Shown: in pieces, positions 1 to 12,406 of the stretch
Position numbering within the stretch: position 1 is the stretch's first letter
Layout: each line of letters starts with the position of its first letter
Assembly (NCBI GenBank): GCA_004794655.1
Contig: SMMW01000619.1
Coordinates: 3,022,001 to 3,086,000 of the forward strand
Reading direction: 5' to 3'
Length of the DNA: 64,000 nucleotides
Source: Marisa cornuarietis
Lineage: Eukaryota; Mollusca; Gastropoda; Architaenioglossa; Ampullariidae
The notes under the pieces: generated by a model
Databases searched by the model: none
What the model saw: only the letters and a program-made list of their open reading frames with translations
What the model was told of the DNA's origin: nothing
Position numbers and translations under genes: made by a program

Positions 1-1380
1 CTAGGGACCGTGCGCCAGGGAACTTGAAAAGGTGAGCTTGGTGAACATGAGATGTCTGAGCTACGAATCACCCGTTCTCAGTCTCATGATGGCCACCTGC
101 TCTCTCTCTCTCTCTCTCTGGGCTGTAAAGGCTGTTGTAACTAGAATACTGTTGGAGCTACCTTTGAGTTTTCTTGGCTTTAATCCACTGTGAAGGTGTG
201 AAGACAACGACACCTCACAAATAATTATCTCCTAACATTAGCTCATCACCGAGTATTTACAACTTTACCTGTTGACATATAACTTTACTTCATCACCGAT
301 TACTCACGACCTTACCTGTCGATAAATATTATTCTGCTTCAGCCCCTTGTACTCATAAACTTTCCTGTAGGTATATCATACTGAGCCCTTTGTACTCACA
401 ACTTTTCTATAAATGACAGGGGCAACTGGGGGAGGGGGGTGAGAAGCCGTTTGAGAAGGGACCAGCCTGGCGCGGCTGCAGTGGCGGTTGTTGTGAAGAC
501 GGCCTGTGTGTAGGTAAGCAGCTGAACTTGAAAGTGGCACGAAACACTTTTTGTATAATCATATGTATATTGAATCCTTAAGTTACTTTTGTTGTGTTGT
601 TAATCTAAGATTACTGTTTGCACTAAATGACTATACATTTTTTACTCGTTTCTAGTCATCCTGGTTGCCTTGTTGATTAATGTTATGAAGACTGTCAATC
701 TTTATAAAACGCGTCCGTCTCAAAATATATTTAAATACTTAACGATGTTATACAAATTATTTAGAATGTCAGGAAGTCGAAATCCACACAATTAGGGCTA
801 CATAACGGAAACTTTTCAAAAGTCTTTAAGATGTACTCTATGGATGACATGCAGTCAGTCGACGAGTGAAGATTCCATGTTCAATCTTGTAGACAGCTGT
901 TGTCATGACAGTTGACCATCAGTGTGCTCAGTCAAACATTTCATAGCTGTTGGGGTCCTTGATGTCTGCTTTTTCTAAATCTCTGCATTTATTCAACACA
1001 TATCCCGTTTGTCTTTTCATCTCCATTCAAAGACCTACTATAGTGATCCACTAATAAGATTTGATAATCTAGTAACGACATACCACATCAGATGTCTTGT
1101 TTTACTTATTTTACTTATTTAAACTTATTTTACTTCTACCATTCCGTTTTTGTGGCTTGCTTCTTATCAAAATATTTTTAATTAGATTTCCAAAATATTG
1201 TAAGACGAGAAAAATTATGTGTACTTCATGCTGTGCTCGTAAATAATTAGTAAAATAAACCAGTGTTGAGCTTAAAGAATGTGACACTTGTAATAGTTGG
1301 AACAAAATTATCTGACACCTGCCTGTTAAGACTGACTTTGTGGTCCTCAGATGTAACCCTGTGGTAACATCTCGTGTAAT
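1..1380. other. AT-rich flank, no gene recognised
   Basis: I see no convincing coding exon here. There is a short CT run near 100-120 and a diverged internal repetition of 'ctcatcaccga'-type sequence around 240-400. Short open frames on both strands lack any recognisable domain. A good donor-like site (GTAG|gtaagc) lies near 520, but no matching acceptor or conserved peptide was found upstream. Confidence 0.5.
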
Positions 1381-1390
1381 ATTGTTGTAG

Positions 1391-2479
1391 GAGACAGTAA
1401 TGCCCCCAGTGTGGGTATGTCAACTTCAAACTACATGTTCGTCCTTCTGTCTCTGCGTCTGTCCATTACTTTTATTTCATCAACTTGTGTTTTAAATTTT
1501 TTTAATCATGTCAGAGAAAATTTAAAAAGGGTAAACAAAAATAAGTGTTCATAAGAAATATATTATATTTATTTAAAAACATTTTATGTCGACAATGTAT
1601 TCCTTAAACTGTAATTCTTGTCTGATTTAATATTATTTCAGGAGCCAGTGATACCAAAAGAAATTGTATAAGCTGCGTTTATGAGGTGGATGACAAAGCA
1701 TCTTTAAAAAGAGATACCAGACATTTGTGTGAATAAAAAATGTATCCTACTTACCTTAAGTGTTGTAATGTTGTCGTTATACTCCTTGAACGGTAATCCA
1801 TGAGTAGCAACTGGTTTAATATTATTTCAGAAGCCAGTAATACCACCAGTTCGGGAATGTCCACTACAAACTTTATATTTCTGTCTGATTGTCTGTCTGA
1901 ACACCTATTTGTCTGTCTTGTGCACGTGTTAGTCTGTCCTTCTATCAGACTTATGTTCGAATCACATCGCCGCCTGTACTTGATTTATTTATGTTTGAAT
2001 TATTTCCGATATTGTATCAATTTCTGTCTGTGTGATGAAGTCTGATTTCCTGAGAAAACATCCTTGTCTTAGTGTTTCACATGTCTTTAATCATTGAGAT
2101 CGCAGTGTTGTCTCATAGGCTTTTGTTCTGAACAGTCTTAGACAGATGTGTGATTCTTACAACATTTTCTTACCTTTATTAATTTAAAATTGCTTCCTTA
2201 GACTGATGTAGGTGACAGTGTAAATAGTAGACCTATCTTTGAGTGACAATGGCTTAGTAAAAGCACCAGTAGAAGAAGCAAATGTTTATTGCTGAAAAAT
2301 CTGTGTTTTCGAGGCGGATAACAAATAAGAAACATAGAGATGGACAGAGTTTACAGACATACAAAATACATCCTATTTATTTAAATTATTTTTCTGTCGA
2401 CCTTGTATTCCTTAAGCTGTCATCCTGAGTAGTCTCTAATATAATGTTATTTCAGGAGCCAACAATGGCAGCAGTGCAG
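1391..2479 (+). other. Array of four 24-nt phase-1 micro-exon-like units
   Basis: Four similar blocks occur at 1391-1414, 1642-1665, 1831-1854 and 2456-2479. Each is exactly 24 nt, is preceded by a branch or polypyrimidine stretch ending in TAG or CAG, and is followed by a donor (gtatgt in units 1 and 4, gtataa in unit 2, the broken gaatgt in unit 3). Read in phase 1 they give GDSNAPSV, GASDTKRN, EASNTTSS and GANNGSSA, a Ser/Thr/Asn-rich pattern suited to an extracellular stalk. Flanking intron sequence ('ttatttcag' upstream, 'cgacaaactt' type downstream) is repeated too, so whole exon-plus-intron units were duplicated. Their symmetric 1-1 phase matches the slot between Ig exon 3 and the membrane exon of the receptor genes further right. 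No Ig or membrane exon of the host gene was found in the window, so it may be off the left edge or dead. Confidence 0.55.
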
Positions 2480-4011
2480 GTATGTCCACGACAAACTTTG
2501 TCTCTCTTTCTCTTTCTTTGTCTTGTCTGTACACCTGTTCGTCTGTCTTTCGCCCTTAATTACAGGTCTTTACAAGACTTAGCTATACTTGACGAATCTG
2601 ATAATGAGGAAGATGAAAATCATAGACAGAGTGTGTAATGCTTTCCTAACCATCCCTATTACACTCCTATCAACCATTTTAATATTGTTTGCCGAGCTCG
2701 TCTTATTCGTGATCCTTCTGGCATGACAGGTTGTCGCAGCAAGTTTTCACCTGCAGCTCAGAATGATACAAGCCAGACATGCATAACAAATTTGTTGGCA
2801 ATGTCCAAATTCCTTCTAACAAAGTATCGCCATTCACCTTCCACGCTCTGTGAACTTCCCCCCAAAAAACTCTTACATCAGAACATTCTCGGATCCGAAC
2901 AAAAATAAAATAAAATAAAAAAATAAATTAAATTAAATTAAAAAGCTATATCCATCCTCTACTTTATGAGTCTCCTGAAATAAAAATTAACTCTAATAGT
3001 TCCCTCTTTTTCCTACCCCAACTCTTCGACTTTCTCTGTCCGTCCGTCCGTCCGTCCGTCCGTCCGTCTCTTTCCTTTTATCTTCTTTACATTGAATGAT
3101 CTGATCTTGGAGGAGACAGCGCTGTAATGTGTCTTAAGTTTTGTAAGAAAGCCATCGTCATCATCGTCATCGTCATCATCCCTCCATCGGTTATTATGTT
3201 CACATCAAGTCACATGTCACACACATGAGATATTTGCTCAAAGCAGCAAGTGCATCATCACAGGTCACTTCCAACATTTCTGAACTCATTAGCCATTGCA
3301 CAAACTGTCATTTGTCTTAAAACTACAATGCATGTTCAGGGTAGGTCAGCAATATTCAACAGGCACTCAGGGTAGAGCTTACAAACTAGTCTTAGGAGGA
3401 ATCTTCCATTTTAAGTTGGGTATAAGGACAGTTACGGTGATACAATTATTTGTTGTTCATTCGTCTTTCACACGCAAACACACACCCAAACACCAGTCCT
3501 CCACCCACCCACCCACCCCACACACCCAGGTGAGAGATTGAGACCTATTTCTCTCTAGTGTCCGGTTACCTAGTTGTCATTATTCTGTAAGATGAGATGA
3601 GGGTTAAGCCCCGTTAATGTCTCGTGTCACGTTTTCAATAAAGGGGTGAGAGGTTGCAGGTGAAAGGGTACATAAGGATGACGTCAATCTTGTCCTCGCT
3701 TACACTACCCTCCCCACCAACAACTCTCCTGTCCCGAGGGTCAGACATTCTCTCTACTGGCTGATGCACAGTACATGACTCACAAGGTCCTTATCCCCGA
3801 GTTTTGCTGACACCGGCTTATGTAGGCCAGGCGGGGACGACCAGGAGGGAACTCAATGGGTGAATGTCTTCTACTGGTTTTTTTGTACTCTCCACGAATC
3901 AAACTCTCTCTCTCTCTGTGTTTTCTTTTATATCCTACCCTTGTACCCAAATGGAGCTCAAACACACTTCACCAAACTAATGTAGCGGAACGCGTAAACC
4001 TGTCTGCGCGC

Positions 4012-4063
<52 letters not shown>

Positions 4064-5325
4064 CGTTAGTGGAGGCGAGGTGTTAGCGACTGCACATTTT
4101 CGTGGCCAGCTTCATAAAAGAGGAGATGCCCCTCCCCTGCCTCTCACTACTTTTAACCTCCCCTTCCCCCAGACTACTATCTAACCACTCGATTTTCCGC
4201 TCGCGTGTGTCTGTCTGCATGTTTATTCCTGTAGCTCTCTGTAAGTCCGACTTGTTCACTTGTTTACCATTTAAATTCTAAAAGCCCTTTTCTTGTAAAT
4301 TCAAATATGAAGCTTCCTATTTTTAAAGTTTACAAGTGCATTCTTATTAGAGCAGAAAGGAAATGAAGCTCGTACATAAAGAACAAATAACTTGTTACCA
4401 TTAGCAATGTATATCCTAACTGAAGAAAGTTTTGTTCCTCTTCACGTGGCCGGCTGGTCAGCCATGACATGACCTTAGCTGTTGTTAACACCATCAGCGC
4501 CCACCCACTGTCTTCCCCTCTCTGTAGTCCAGTCACAGTAGTCGAGCTTTTGTCGCTGTTTGAGAATGAATGTCATGAGTTCAAACCTACGTTTGTTTGT
4601 TTGTTTGTTTGTTTTTTTGTTTGTTTGTCTGCGTGCTGTACTTGTTGCCGCAACACTACCTTAGTTACAAGCTGGACGTACAACACCAGTCCTCTCACTC
4701 ACCCCTTCTTCCCCCAGTGATCTACTTTCTCGTTAAAAAGCGATCTTCTTCTTCTGACTTCTTGTGAGCTGTTACTCACAGAGTGTAATAAAAGCATAAA
4801 CTGTGCATCCTATTGACAGAAAATGCCTTCATGATTGTCAAGTAAGAAAAGAACATTAAAGGAAATATCAAACTCGGATCAACCAAAGAAAACAAAATAT
4901 TGATGAAAGTAAAAGTAACGGGATGAGCTGTTGCTCATTAGTCGATGTTTGTCTCTCGTCTGCTCACCAGATTGAAGAAACCTGTGTAGAGTGTGGAGCT
5001 CGTCACACTTTAGTTGTTCACGTAACACACAAGAAAGTCAATTTGCTACACCTGACCTCTCCTGCCTGGAAATCACTTTGCCGAGCCACATGACCCGTCA
5101 ACACCACCCGACGATATCAGCCACACGGACCTCGACACAATGGAAGGTCCGTGATCCGCGACACACAATACGACAGACCGACAGAGTAGGAGGGTGGGAA
5201 GCGGGTATGGCAAGGGGGTAGGCTGAGCTGTGAAAACAGGGCTAATGTGTGTGTGTGTGTGTGTAGGAGTGCTGCAGACTCACCAGCTCATAACACGGTT
5301 AAGTGGGACTGAGTCACCAAACACC
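2480..5325. other. Intergenic, simple repeats only
   Basis: No gene is recognised. A CCGT tetranucleotide run lies near 3040-3066, a GT run at about 4013-4058, and a GTTT run near 4590-4625. A small open frame following an acceptor at 2566 (ending in an acidic stretch DESDNEEDENHRQSV then a stop at 2638) could be a tail exon linked to the micro-exon array, but nothing else supports it. Confidence 0.4.
4070..4205 (-). mobile_element. Diverged tRNA-derived SINE fragment
   Basis: This stretch matches the better preserved element at 8765-9012 in order: the 'gaggtgttag' block, a 'ggccagctt' block, a CT-rich middle and finally 'ctaaccactcg...ccgc', the reverse complement of a tRNA-like A box. It is too diverged to be a tRNA gene. 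Confidence 0.45.
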
Positions 5326-7599
5326 ATGATAGTCAGTTGTATGACAGTTTGGGCCATGGTCGTCTTTCTACCCTGGACAGCACGTTCACAGCACCAAGGC
5401 GTTCCAGGTGAGTGGTTATTTGTTGTCTCTAAGACAGTGATAAATATAATTTTCAATAATATTAATATTTCATGTTTGCCATCCTAAAGACGCACTGAGA
5501 ATATAGTACAAAATTACATAGTAAAGAGTAATACATGTCAAGTATTCACAGTCTCTCTCTCTCTCTTACCTGAGCATCAAACGCCTCTTCTCTCCATCAC
5601 TATGACCAGAAGTATGACAACACCTCTCAAGTAAACCACTCTACAGGAAAATACAAACAAGACATCATACATCAAAATCCTATCTCGAAGCTCCCTTCCC
5701 TACCACAGACCATCCAATCTCCCTCGCTAACCCTCGTGATAAATGCCCGACATAACGAACACGGGGCACGTTGCCCCCAACCATACAAATACTGGAGAAC
5801 TGTTGTACTCAGGGTAGTGGCATGGCACTGGCAGGCGACTAGCAACAGACTAGGCTAGAGTTCATAGCATCTCTAGACTCCTTCACCTCCAAAAACAAAC
5901 TATTCTTGACCTACTAGCAAAGTTTCTCCAACACAAGTTGCCTTCCCAGCGTGGCTATGCAACATCGCAATGAAAAGATAGGGGAATAAAATGTACTTCT
6001 GTAACATGGCAGAATGCAAAAATAATACAAAAAACATCTGGAAAGCCATCGATATCCTAACAAGTAAATCTATATAACTACTCTCACGATCGCAATTTCT
6101 TCTAATGAACTAAACTCACACTTTGCCTCCGTTGGCAGCAGAGTTGTTACGAAGGATAAATCAAAAGAAAACAGACAAATTTGAAGGCTTCTGCAACTCG
6201 AGGTAAATTAAAACCACTCTCAACATTACCCTAATGAATTAATTATTTAATGTCTATAAAGTGTTTATACAGCTAAAGCAAACAAAGAACAGAGGGCCTG
6301 ACAACATGGACAACAAAATACTAAAACTCTCGGCACCAGTCACTTCAGAAATGCTGACCTACCCATACAACCTAAGTATTGGTAATTCCATTGACCAGTC
6401 TACTAAAAGATACAGATTATCTCAATTCATGTTGGAGAATCCTAAAAACTATCTGCCTCCATCAATTCTTGTATCACTCTCACATTCATACTCACCTCCA
6501 AATTTAAAAAACCAAATTTGAAGTTCGGAGTTCGACAAGGATCAGTCTTAGGTCTGGTTACACTAATGATGAGTGTCAGAACCCCTTATAGACAAATCAC
6601 GGGGCTGTATTTTATTTATTTAATTAGCGCCGATTTGATTGCACTCCTTTGAACGATTACGAGAGGCCTCATCGAAAGACCACAATCAGAGTCCCACAGG
6701 GTGGAAGAGTAATTCATGGTTGACTGAATACAGGGTGTGTACAATAGTCTCCGAAAGTGAGGATTTCAAAAGTGTTTTCTCCATAGTTTTCCATGTGGCT
6801 AGGGTCTGTTGGCACCAAGACATATTCTTATCCATAGATACACCTAGAAGCTTATGGCTTTGAACTTCTAGTATTGGTTGGGTACTTAGATTTTTTGAAA
6901 TGGAGCGGCTAGGTTTTGTCTCTTTGCCTGGTTGTTATAAACATAACTTCTGTTGTCTGAGGGTTGAGTGCCATGTGGTTTAGTTCAGTCCAGGACTGAA
7001 GCTCATCAGCAGTTTGTGACATGCATGTTGTGTCATCGGCAAACATTGCGAATGATTGGGAGATGAGAAGGGGAAGATCATATAAACAGACTAAAATACA
7101 ACAAAATTATTCTCATTTATAAAATACTCACAGGAAAAATGTGCTTAAGACTTTCTACATCATTTACCGTCAAAATAAGAGGGTCCCTCAAACTCAGTAC
7201 TCCTACTCCTAGTTTCGACATTCAAGCCTGAAATATCCAGGTAGACTTCAAGGAACAACCTTCGTTCACACCTTCAACAAACGGAATCAGGTGTAGACAA
7301 GTTCAAAGCAGGTCTCCCACAACATTTATATCAAACCCTTTGATCTTATACAGAGGCTTCACACTCAGCGTACACACCCACCAGTAACAACGAAAAGAGG
7401 GAATTAAACAACCTCCATCTTTATACGTGCACTCATTACCCTCATTAACTTTATCTTATTTTAATTACCACGTTTAATAGTCAAATTTTGTCTCAGTTTC
7501 CTGTCCTTAGATAGAGGGCTAGATGTAGAAAAGCATAACTTTTGCTTCTGTTACCCTAGAAAATAAAGATTTGTCATCTCTCTCTCTCTCTCTCTGTCT

Positions 7600-7639
<40 letters not shown>

Positions 7640-10165
7640 CACACAGCTACACACACACACACACATATGCGCGCACTACCTTAACATTAACATTTTTTCG
7701 TCTATTAAATAATAAAATATCTCGTGTTCTTTCTCTCTCTTTTTTTGTCTTTCTTTTTCTCGCTCAGTTATATCAATGAACATTAACCAAGAACGCGCTG
7801 GAGCACACTCACTCACACACAGTCATGCTGTTGTCATTTAGACTCTTGAAGTTCTATTAGCTTCCAACTCATGACTGTTGCTGCCTCTTGTAATTTTTAC
7901 ACAATCTATTATTGATATTCTCTGTTATTTTCCTGTGGTTCAGAAAATTCTACCTGTCTGGTGCGAGACGCAGGTGAAGAGCGAAATTCGTCCGTTGTTA
8001 CCTGTCGGTTCCCAATCAAAATTTCAAACTTCCGCGTAGACTTGTATCAAGAGAATGGTAAGAGGTTTTGTTGTTACTGTGGGTGTTTAGTATGACATGA
8101 TAGTAATGTAAACAAGTGCAGAAGACAGCCACTTATTTAACTAAGCCAAGCGTTTAAAATATTTCTAGAACATGTAAGAATGGCATTGTGTCTTACAACT
8201 GACAGAAGGCATTAACACAACTAACATTAACTAAAGACAATGGTAAACAACAACATAAATATGTTCCCTTGTCACAAAACAATTACATGTGCGCTCAAAA
8301 AAAAGCGAGCAAATACTTACAGAAAAAAGTAACTTCCATTGTAAAAATGATTTTGTAATTCTCTTACCTTTATTTTAATCGGCCGCCAGGTAACTAAACA
8401 TGTTGTGGACAAGTAATTTTGTTGCTCACGCAGCATTTTGTTTGACAGGGAGCTCACGTGACCCTGTCATCGTCTGCTCTCCATGCTATGTAGCAAAGGA
8501 GTTCTCTGGTCTCATCACACTCTTGTTCCCTGACAACCATACAGCAGACACCTGGTCATTTGAGGTTCTGGGGTCACGTGACACAGCAGGGCGGTACACG
8601 TGTCATGGCAGTCGATGGCTGGAAACCTTCCAGTCCCTGCCGTGTAGTGTCACTCTCACCCTGGAAGACAAAGCCAATGACACAGCCACCAAGAGCCTGA
8701 CAGAAGGTGGGTGTTCAATCAGTCGATGTCCACTACAAGCTTATAAAAAAAGGTAAAGGTCATCCCATAACCTGTTCAGGTCGTAGGGGAGTGAGGTGTT
8801 AGAGACCCCACTTTTCTCGGGGCCAGCTTTTACATGAGGGTGGTGCCAATCTCCTCTCCCTCACTGCCTTACCTTCCCCAACCCTCTATGGAGTCAGGTA
8901 CCCATTCCCGTCAGCTGTGTCAACTGGGGGAAGTTTGCTGCGCTTATCGGGAAGTGAACCAGCGCGCTCTCGGTTCGGACTCCAGCGCTCTAACCACTCG
9001 GCCATCCGCTTCCCTAAAGCTCCTACCAAGCTCCTACCAGTCGGCTGATATGCATCAGAACGGACTTGATATCTGTTAGGAAAGTGAATAATAACAGCTT
9101 TTAAATATCACTAATGACAAGGATACATGTAGCTAAACATAGGATCACATTTGTGATGAGCCGGAAGAAAAGTAAAAATTAAAAAAATTGTCAAAAACAA
9201 ACATAAATGTTAAAAGTAAACTCACTGCTGAGGCTTTTGTGTGGGTAACGACAAATAGAGAAATACTATTGTGTACAGATAATACAAGAAAACATTCGTG
9301 TAACTTTATAAAAAATGTCAAACAACATTCACAACTTCCTGGCTCTGTTGTCCCTTTATTAATGATTGTGATGTAAGTGTTGCTGAATTCGACAAATGAA
9401 CACAGGTGAAGAGAATATAAATGGTGCAGCTGAAGGACAGTTTGTTTTGGGTTTTTTCAGATAACAGTGGAGGTTCCAATGAAATACTTCTTTGGATCTT
9501 GATTCCAACTTTAAACCTTTTTCTCGTTGTCAGCTCCGTCACCATCTTGTGCTGCGTCCTGTACAGGTGAGTCTTGACATGAGCACTTGGAGAATAGTTG
9601 ACATGATGGTCCAGGGGAGGTGATACTTTTGCCTCATTGAAACTAACCTCCCGATCTCACTTACAAGGGACTCACAAAAACATTTAAAGAAAAATTTTAA
9701 TCCGACAAAAGAGCCTACAAAATAAAATTAGTCAGCAATGTTGAACCTTGAAGACAGGTACACAAATATATTAATGCAAAACAACTTAAGAGACTCTCTC
9801 TTTCTCTTTCTCGCTACCCGACTCATGCTCACTCACTCACTCACTCACTCACTCACTCACTCACTCACTCACTCACTCACTCACTCACTCACTCACTCAC
9901 TCACTCACTCACTCACATACACACACACACACACACACACGCACGCACGCACACGCACACACACACATTTCTTTCTTGATTCTTTACATGAGCGTATGTC
10001 TACTATTAGACGCAGTTCAATATTTGATATATTATGAATCCACCCATTATTAATATTTGTGTGACTTGATTGTTTAGGTGCCGACTGCTGAGCTGTATTC
10101 GTGAAACAACAGCATGCAAAGAACAGTATGCCTACCAAGCAGCATCTGGCAGCTCTTTATTTTGA
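5326..10165 (+). CDS. Gene A: short-tailed single-Ig membrane protein, five exons
   Basis: Coding exons are 5326-5407, 7944-8057, 8449-8706, 9461-9566 and 10078-10165, giving 215 residues with consistent phases 1-1-1-2. Exon 1 encodes a signal peptide (MIVSCMTVWAMVVFLPWTA, then RSQHQGVP). Exons 2 and 3 form one Ig-like domain: a B-strand Cys in SSVVTCRFP, a C strand FRVDLYQEN, a CSPC motif opening exon 3, and the F-strand signature DTAGRYTCHG. Four N-glycosylation sequons are visible (NST, NSS, NHT, NDT). Exon 4 is the membrane span (ILLWILIPTLNLFLVVSS...). The tail is only 28 residues, with CRLLSCIRETTACKEQYAY and no ITAM or ITIM. The start at 5326 was chosen over in-frame ATGs inside the GT repeat because it gives a clean signal peptide. 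Gene B is a clear paralogue with the same exon lengths. Ligand and function are unknown. Confidence 0.8.
5980..6545 (+). mobile_element. Decayed LINE reverse transcriptase fragment in gene A intron 1
   Basis: The open stretch from 6261 reads LKQTKNRGPDNMDNKILKLS, which matches the start of non-LTR reverse transcriptases (the K-x-PGPD-x-hh segment), then continues into a scrambled NYxPxSIL-type block. Stops and frameshifts break it on both sides. It is an old copy of a jockey- or CR1-like LINE in the sense direction of gene A. Confidence 0.6.
6640..7070 (-). mobile_element. Antisense LINE fragment with FADD motif
   Basis: On the minus strand the sequence near 7050 translates to AMFADDTTCMSQTADELQSW, which contains the reverse transcriptase catalytic FADD motif, followed by LNPQTTEVMFITTRQRDK. 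It then breaks with stops. It lies between two plus-strand LINE fragments, so either one element was inverted internally or a second one was inserted. Confidence 0.6.
7065..7430 (+). mobile_element. LINE 3' end relic
   Basis: Translation of the plus strand gives a broken C-terminal reverse transcriptase tail (RLKYNKIILIYKILTGKM, then a region resembling the usual conserved LINE carboxy end). It probably belongs to the same old element as the fragment at 5980-6545. Confidence 0.45.
7585..7670. repeat. CT / CA / TA compound microsatellite
   Basis: A run of CT, then CA, then AT, then CA dinucleotides sits about 270 bp before exon 2 of gene A. It is intronic and has no coding potential. Confidence 0.85.
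8765..9012 (-). mobile_element. tRNA-derived SINE, minus orientation
   Basis: The reverse complement of about 8945-9012 reads as a tRNA-like head: GGCCGAGTGGTTAGAGCGCT (A box) followed by GGTTCACTTCC (B box-like). A non-tRNA body follows (down to about 8765). The head resembles a serine or leucine tRNA, but the continuous repeat body and the second copy at 4070-4205 mark it as a SINE. It lies in intron 3 of gene A. Confidence 0.65.
9827..9966. repeat. CTCA tetranucleotide and CA microsatellite
   Basis: About twenty copies of CTCA are followed by CA and GCAC runs in intron 4 of gene A, ending about 110 bp before the last exon. Confidence 0.9.
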
Positions 10166-10432
10166 ACTCCAGTCGCTGTGATATGCTCAGCAAAGGGAGA
10201 GCAACAGGCGACATGAACAGTTTATGATTTTTACACAGTTACCTTCCCTTGAGTTTTTTCAGTGCTGTGGAGGCTGTAAACAAGAGTTTTGATAATCGCC
10301 TGTAACATTTATTTAATATCAGTATATTAAGGAGGATCAGCTTTGAGACATTGTGAAGTGTAAAGAACTTGAAAACAGCGACTAGAGTTAAATGTAAAGA
10401 TAGACAACTCGCTGAGCACAGGAAAGAATAAT

Positions 10433-10797
10433 ACTGGCACTGTGTACATGTGTACATGTTAATACTGGCACTGTGTACATGTGTACATGTTAATACTGGC
10501 ACTGTGTACATGTGTACATGTTAATACTGGCACTGTGTACATGTGTACATGTTAATACTGGCACTGTGTACATGTGTACATGTTAATACTGGCACTGTGT
10601 GCATGTGTACATGTTAATACTGGCACTGTGTACATGTGTACATGTTAATACTGGCACTGTGTACATGTGTACATGTTAATACTGGCACTGTGTACATGTG
10701 TACATGTTAATACTGGCACTGTGTACATGTGTACATGTTAATACTGGCACTGTGTACATGTGTACATGTTAATACTGGCACTGTGTGCATGTGTACA
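10433..10797. repeat. 31-bp minisatellite, 12 copies
   Basis: Twelve near-identical 31-bp units begin with ACTGGCACTGTGTACATGTG; spacing is a strict 31 bp from 10433. Each unit contains the self-complementary core TGTACATGTGTACA, so single strands could fold. Two units carry a single A to G change (GTGTGCATG). The array starts 270 bp after the stop codon of gene A and could lie in its 3' UTR. Confidence 0.95.
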
Positions 10798-10881
10798 TTA
10801 TTCACATTCCCTTAATAAGACACTCACCCTCATGTGATGACGAATGTACAAAGAGTTATGAACTAGACAGAGAGAGAGAAT

Positions 10882-10883
<2 letters not shown>

Positions 10884-10954
<71 letters not shown>
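10884..10954. repeat. TG microsatellite
   Basis: A nearly uninterrupted run of about 35 TG dinucleotides. The open frames across it are artefacts of the repeat. Confidence 0.95.
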
Positions 10955-10958
<4 letters not shown>

Positions 10959-12135
10959 CGAAATCTACAATGTAGTGCACTATTTAGCTCGTGCGTGTAA
11001 CTGTGGGAGTGCGAAGATTCCTGTTGTAAGACAGATTGCCTGCTAGAACTACTGGAGGCTAAACGATCATAAAATATATTTGTGTGTCGTTCTGGAGGTC
11101 AGGTAATATTCTTTATACATAATGACACCCCCGTATATATCTCGATGTACATCGTTTGCACATTTATATATATATATATATGTTTACACACACATCTAAG
11201 TGTCAGGCTATAAATAAAAAACTCCGCTCGGAAAGCTCTTAAGCAAAAGTAAGAATGTAAAATAATAAATAAATAAGTAGAAGTAATAGTCAAGATACTG
11301 AAGTCTCTTCTTAAAGCTTCCTGTTTTTAAATGCACGAGGAAAGTGTGTTTTTATCCGTGTTATTCCTCGTCCTGACCAGACAGAAAACCTGAGACCCAC
11401 CCCGTGGTGTGCTGACTGTGTGAAGGGTGTGCAAATACCCAGTGACAGGCCCGTTAGTCTATTGAACTCGCATGTAGTCGGTTTCTAAGATACTGGGATA
11501 CCTGGAGTCAAGTATGTAGCTGTGGAGCGAGTGAAAACACCCGAGGTTAAGGTTCACAAGGCGCTGGCTTCTATAATATCAAAGAAATCTTTCATTTCGC
11601 TTGTAGAAGAACGAAGATTTCTTATTCAAAATACTAAACCAAGGCACCGCACCACCACACGAAATAATTTGTTAGCAGGCATTTTCTAGCTTCAGCCACC
11701 TCGCACATTGGTGAGTGTTGATATTTACATTTATATCCCTTCCCTTCAAAACTAACAATTTCAAAAGATTTCTTTATGTTAAATGTAATGTATTATATGT
11801 ATTATCCTATGCAATAACTGAAACCTAAACATTTGAATCTATTACACATCTAAATAAATTCTTTAATACAAAACTTCAAAAGCCGGTTCAAAAGTGTGGA
11901 TAATATATAAAAATATATATATAAGTATGCAAGAAAAACTAACATTCGCACTGTTGCTACTACTTCTGTTTACTGTTTGAGACTCTCACATTGCAGAATG
12001 AGAAAGAGTTTTTTCTCATCCGGGGACGGAATTACAAGTTTCCTTAGCTACTCACTAAAAAGCAAAAAATCTAAATCAAAGTAGCAGCTAAATCGTCTTA
12101 CGTTTTACTTCTGAATTTTCCCAGAGTTTCTGCTT

Positions 12136-12406
12136 CAGGGGCCGGTTGCACAACACATTTCTAACTTTAAACACATCTAGGCCGTAAATCTTTTTAGATT
12201 AATTAGTTTAAAGTGCACACCACAATTTTAGAATGTTTAAAACTAAAACTGCTTCAAGTAAGATAAAGTTGTTTAAGTCTGACTGTCCGTCCTGTCAGTA
12301 CAATTTTTTGTATGTTTTTCTGCAATGAACCAAAATGGCAGAGAAGAGATTTTGCTTCTTTAGAACAGTTTTAAGGTTTAGAAACATGTTGTGCAACTGG
12401 CCCCTG
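12136..12406. mobile_element. MITE with imperfect ~30-bp terminal inverted repeats
   Basis: The left end starts CAGGGGCCGGTTGCACAACA and the right end finishes as the reverse complement of CAGGGGCCAGTTGCACAACA; similarity continues for roughly 30 bp with scattered mismatches. The 271-bp body is AT-rich and codes for nothing. CAGGG ends are typical of hAT-type elements, but the 8-bp flanks (TTCTGCTT, GCTTTTTG) do not match; only GCTT is shared. The superfamily is therefore open. Confidence 0.75.

Noticed and set aside
2566..2910. Tail exon or transposase fragment after the micro-exon array
   Set aside because: A single acceptor and a short acidic frame are not enough, and I recognise no family.
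8945..9012. tRNA-Ser/Leu gene on the minus strand
   Set aside because: A and B boxes are present but no cloverleaf closes, and the repeat body continues as in SINEs.
9738..10037. Open frames with Ser-Leu-Thr-His or Thr-His runs over CTCA and CA repeats
   Set aside because: They are low-complexity translations of microsatellites and contain real intron 4 of gene A.
10433..10797. CRISPR-like regular repeats (also 51076-51375)
   Set aside because: Units are contiguous with no spacers, and the DNA is animal nuclear; they are minisatellites.
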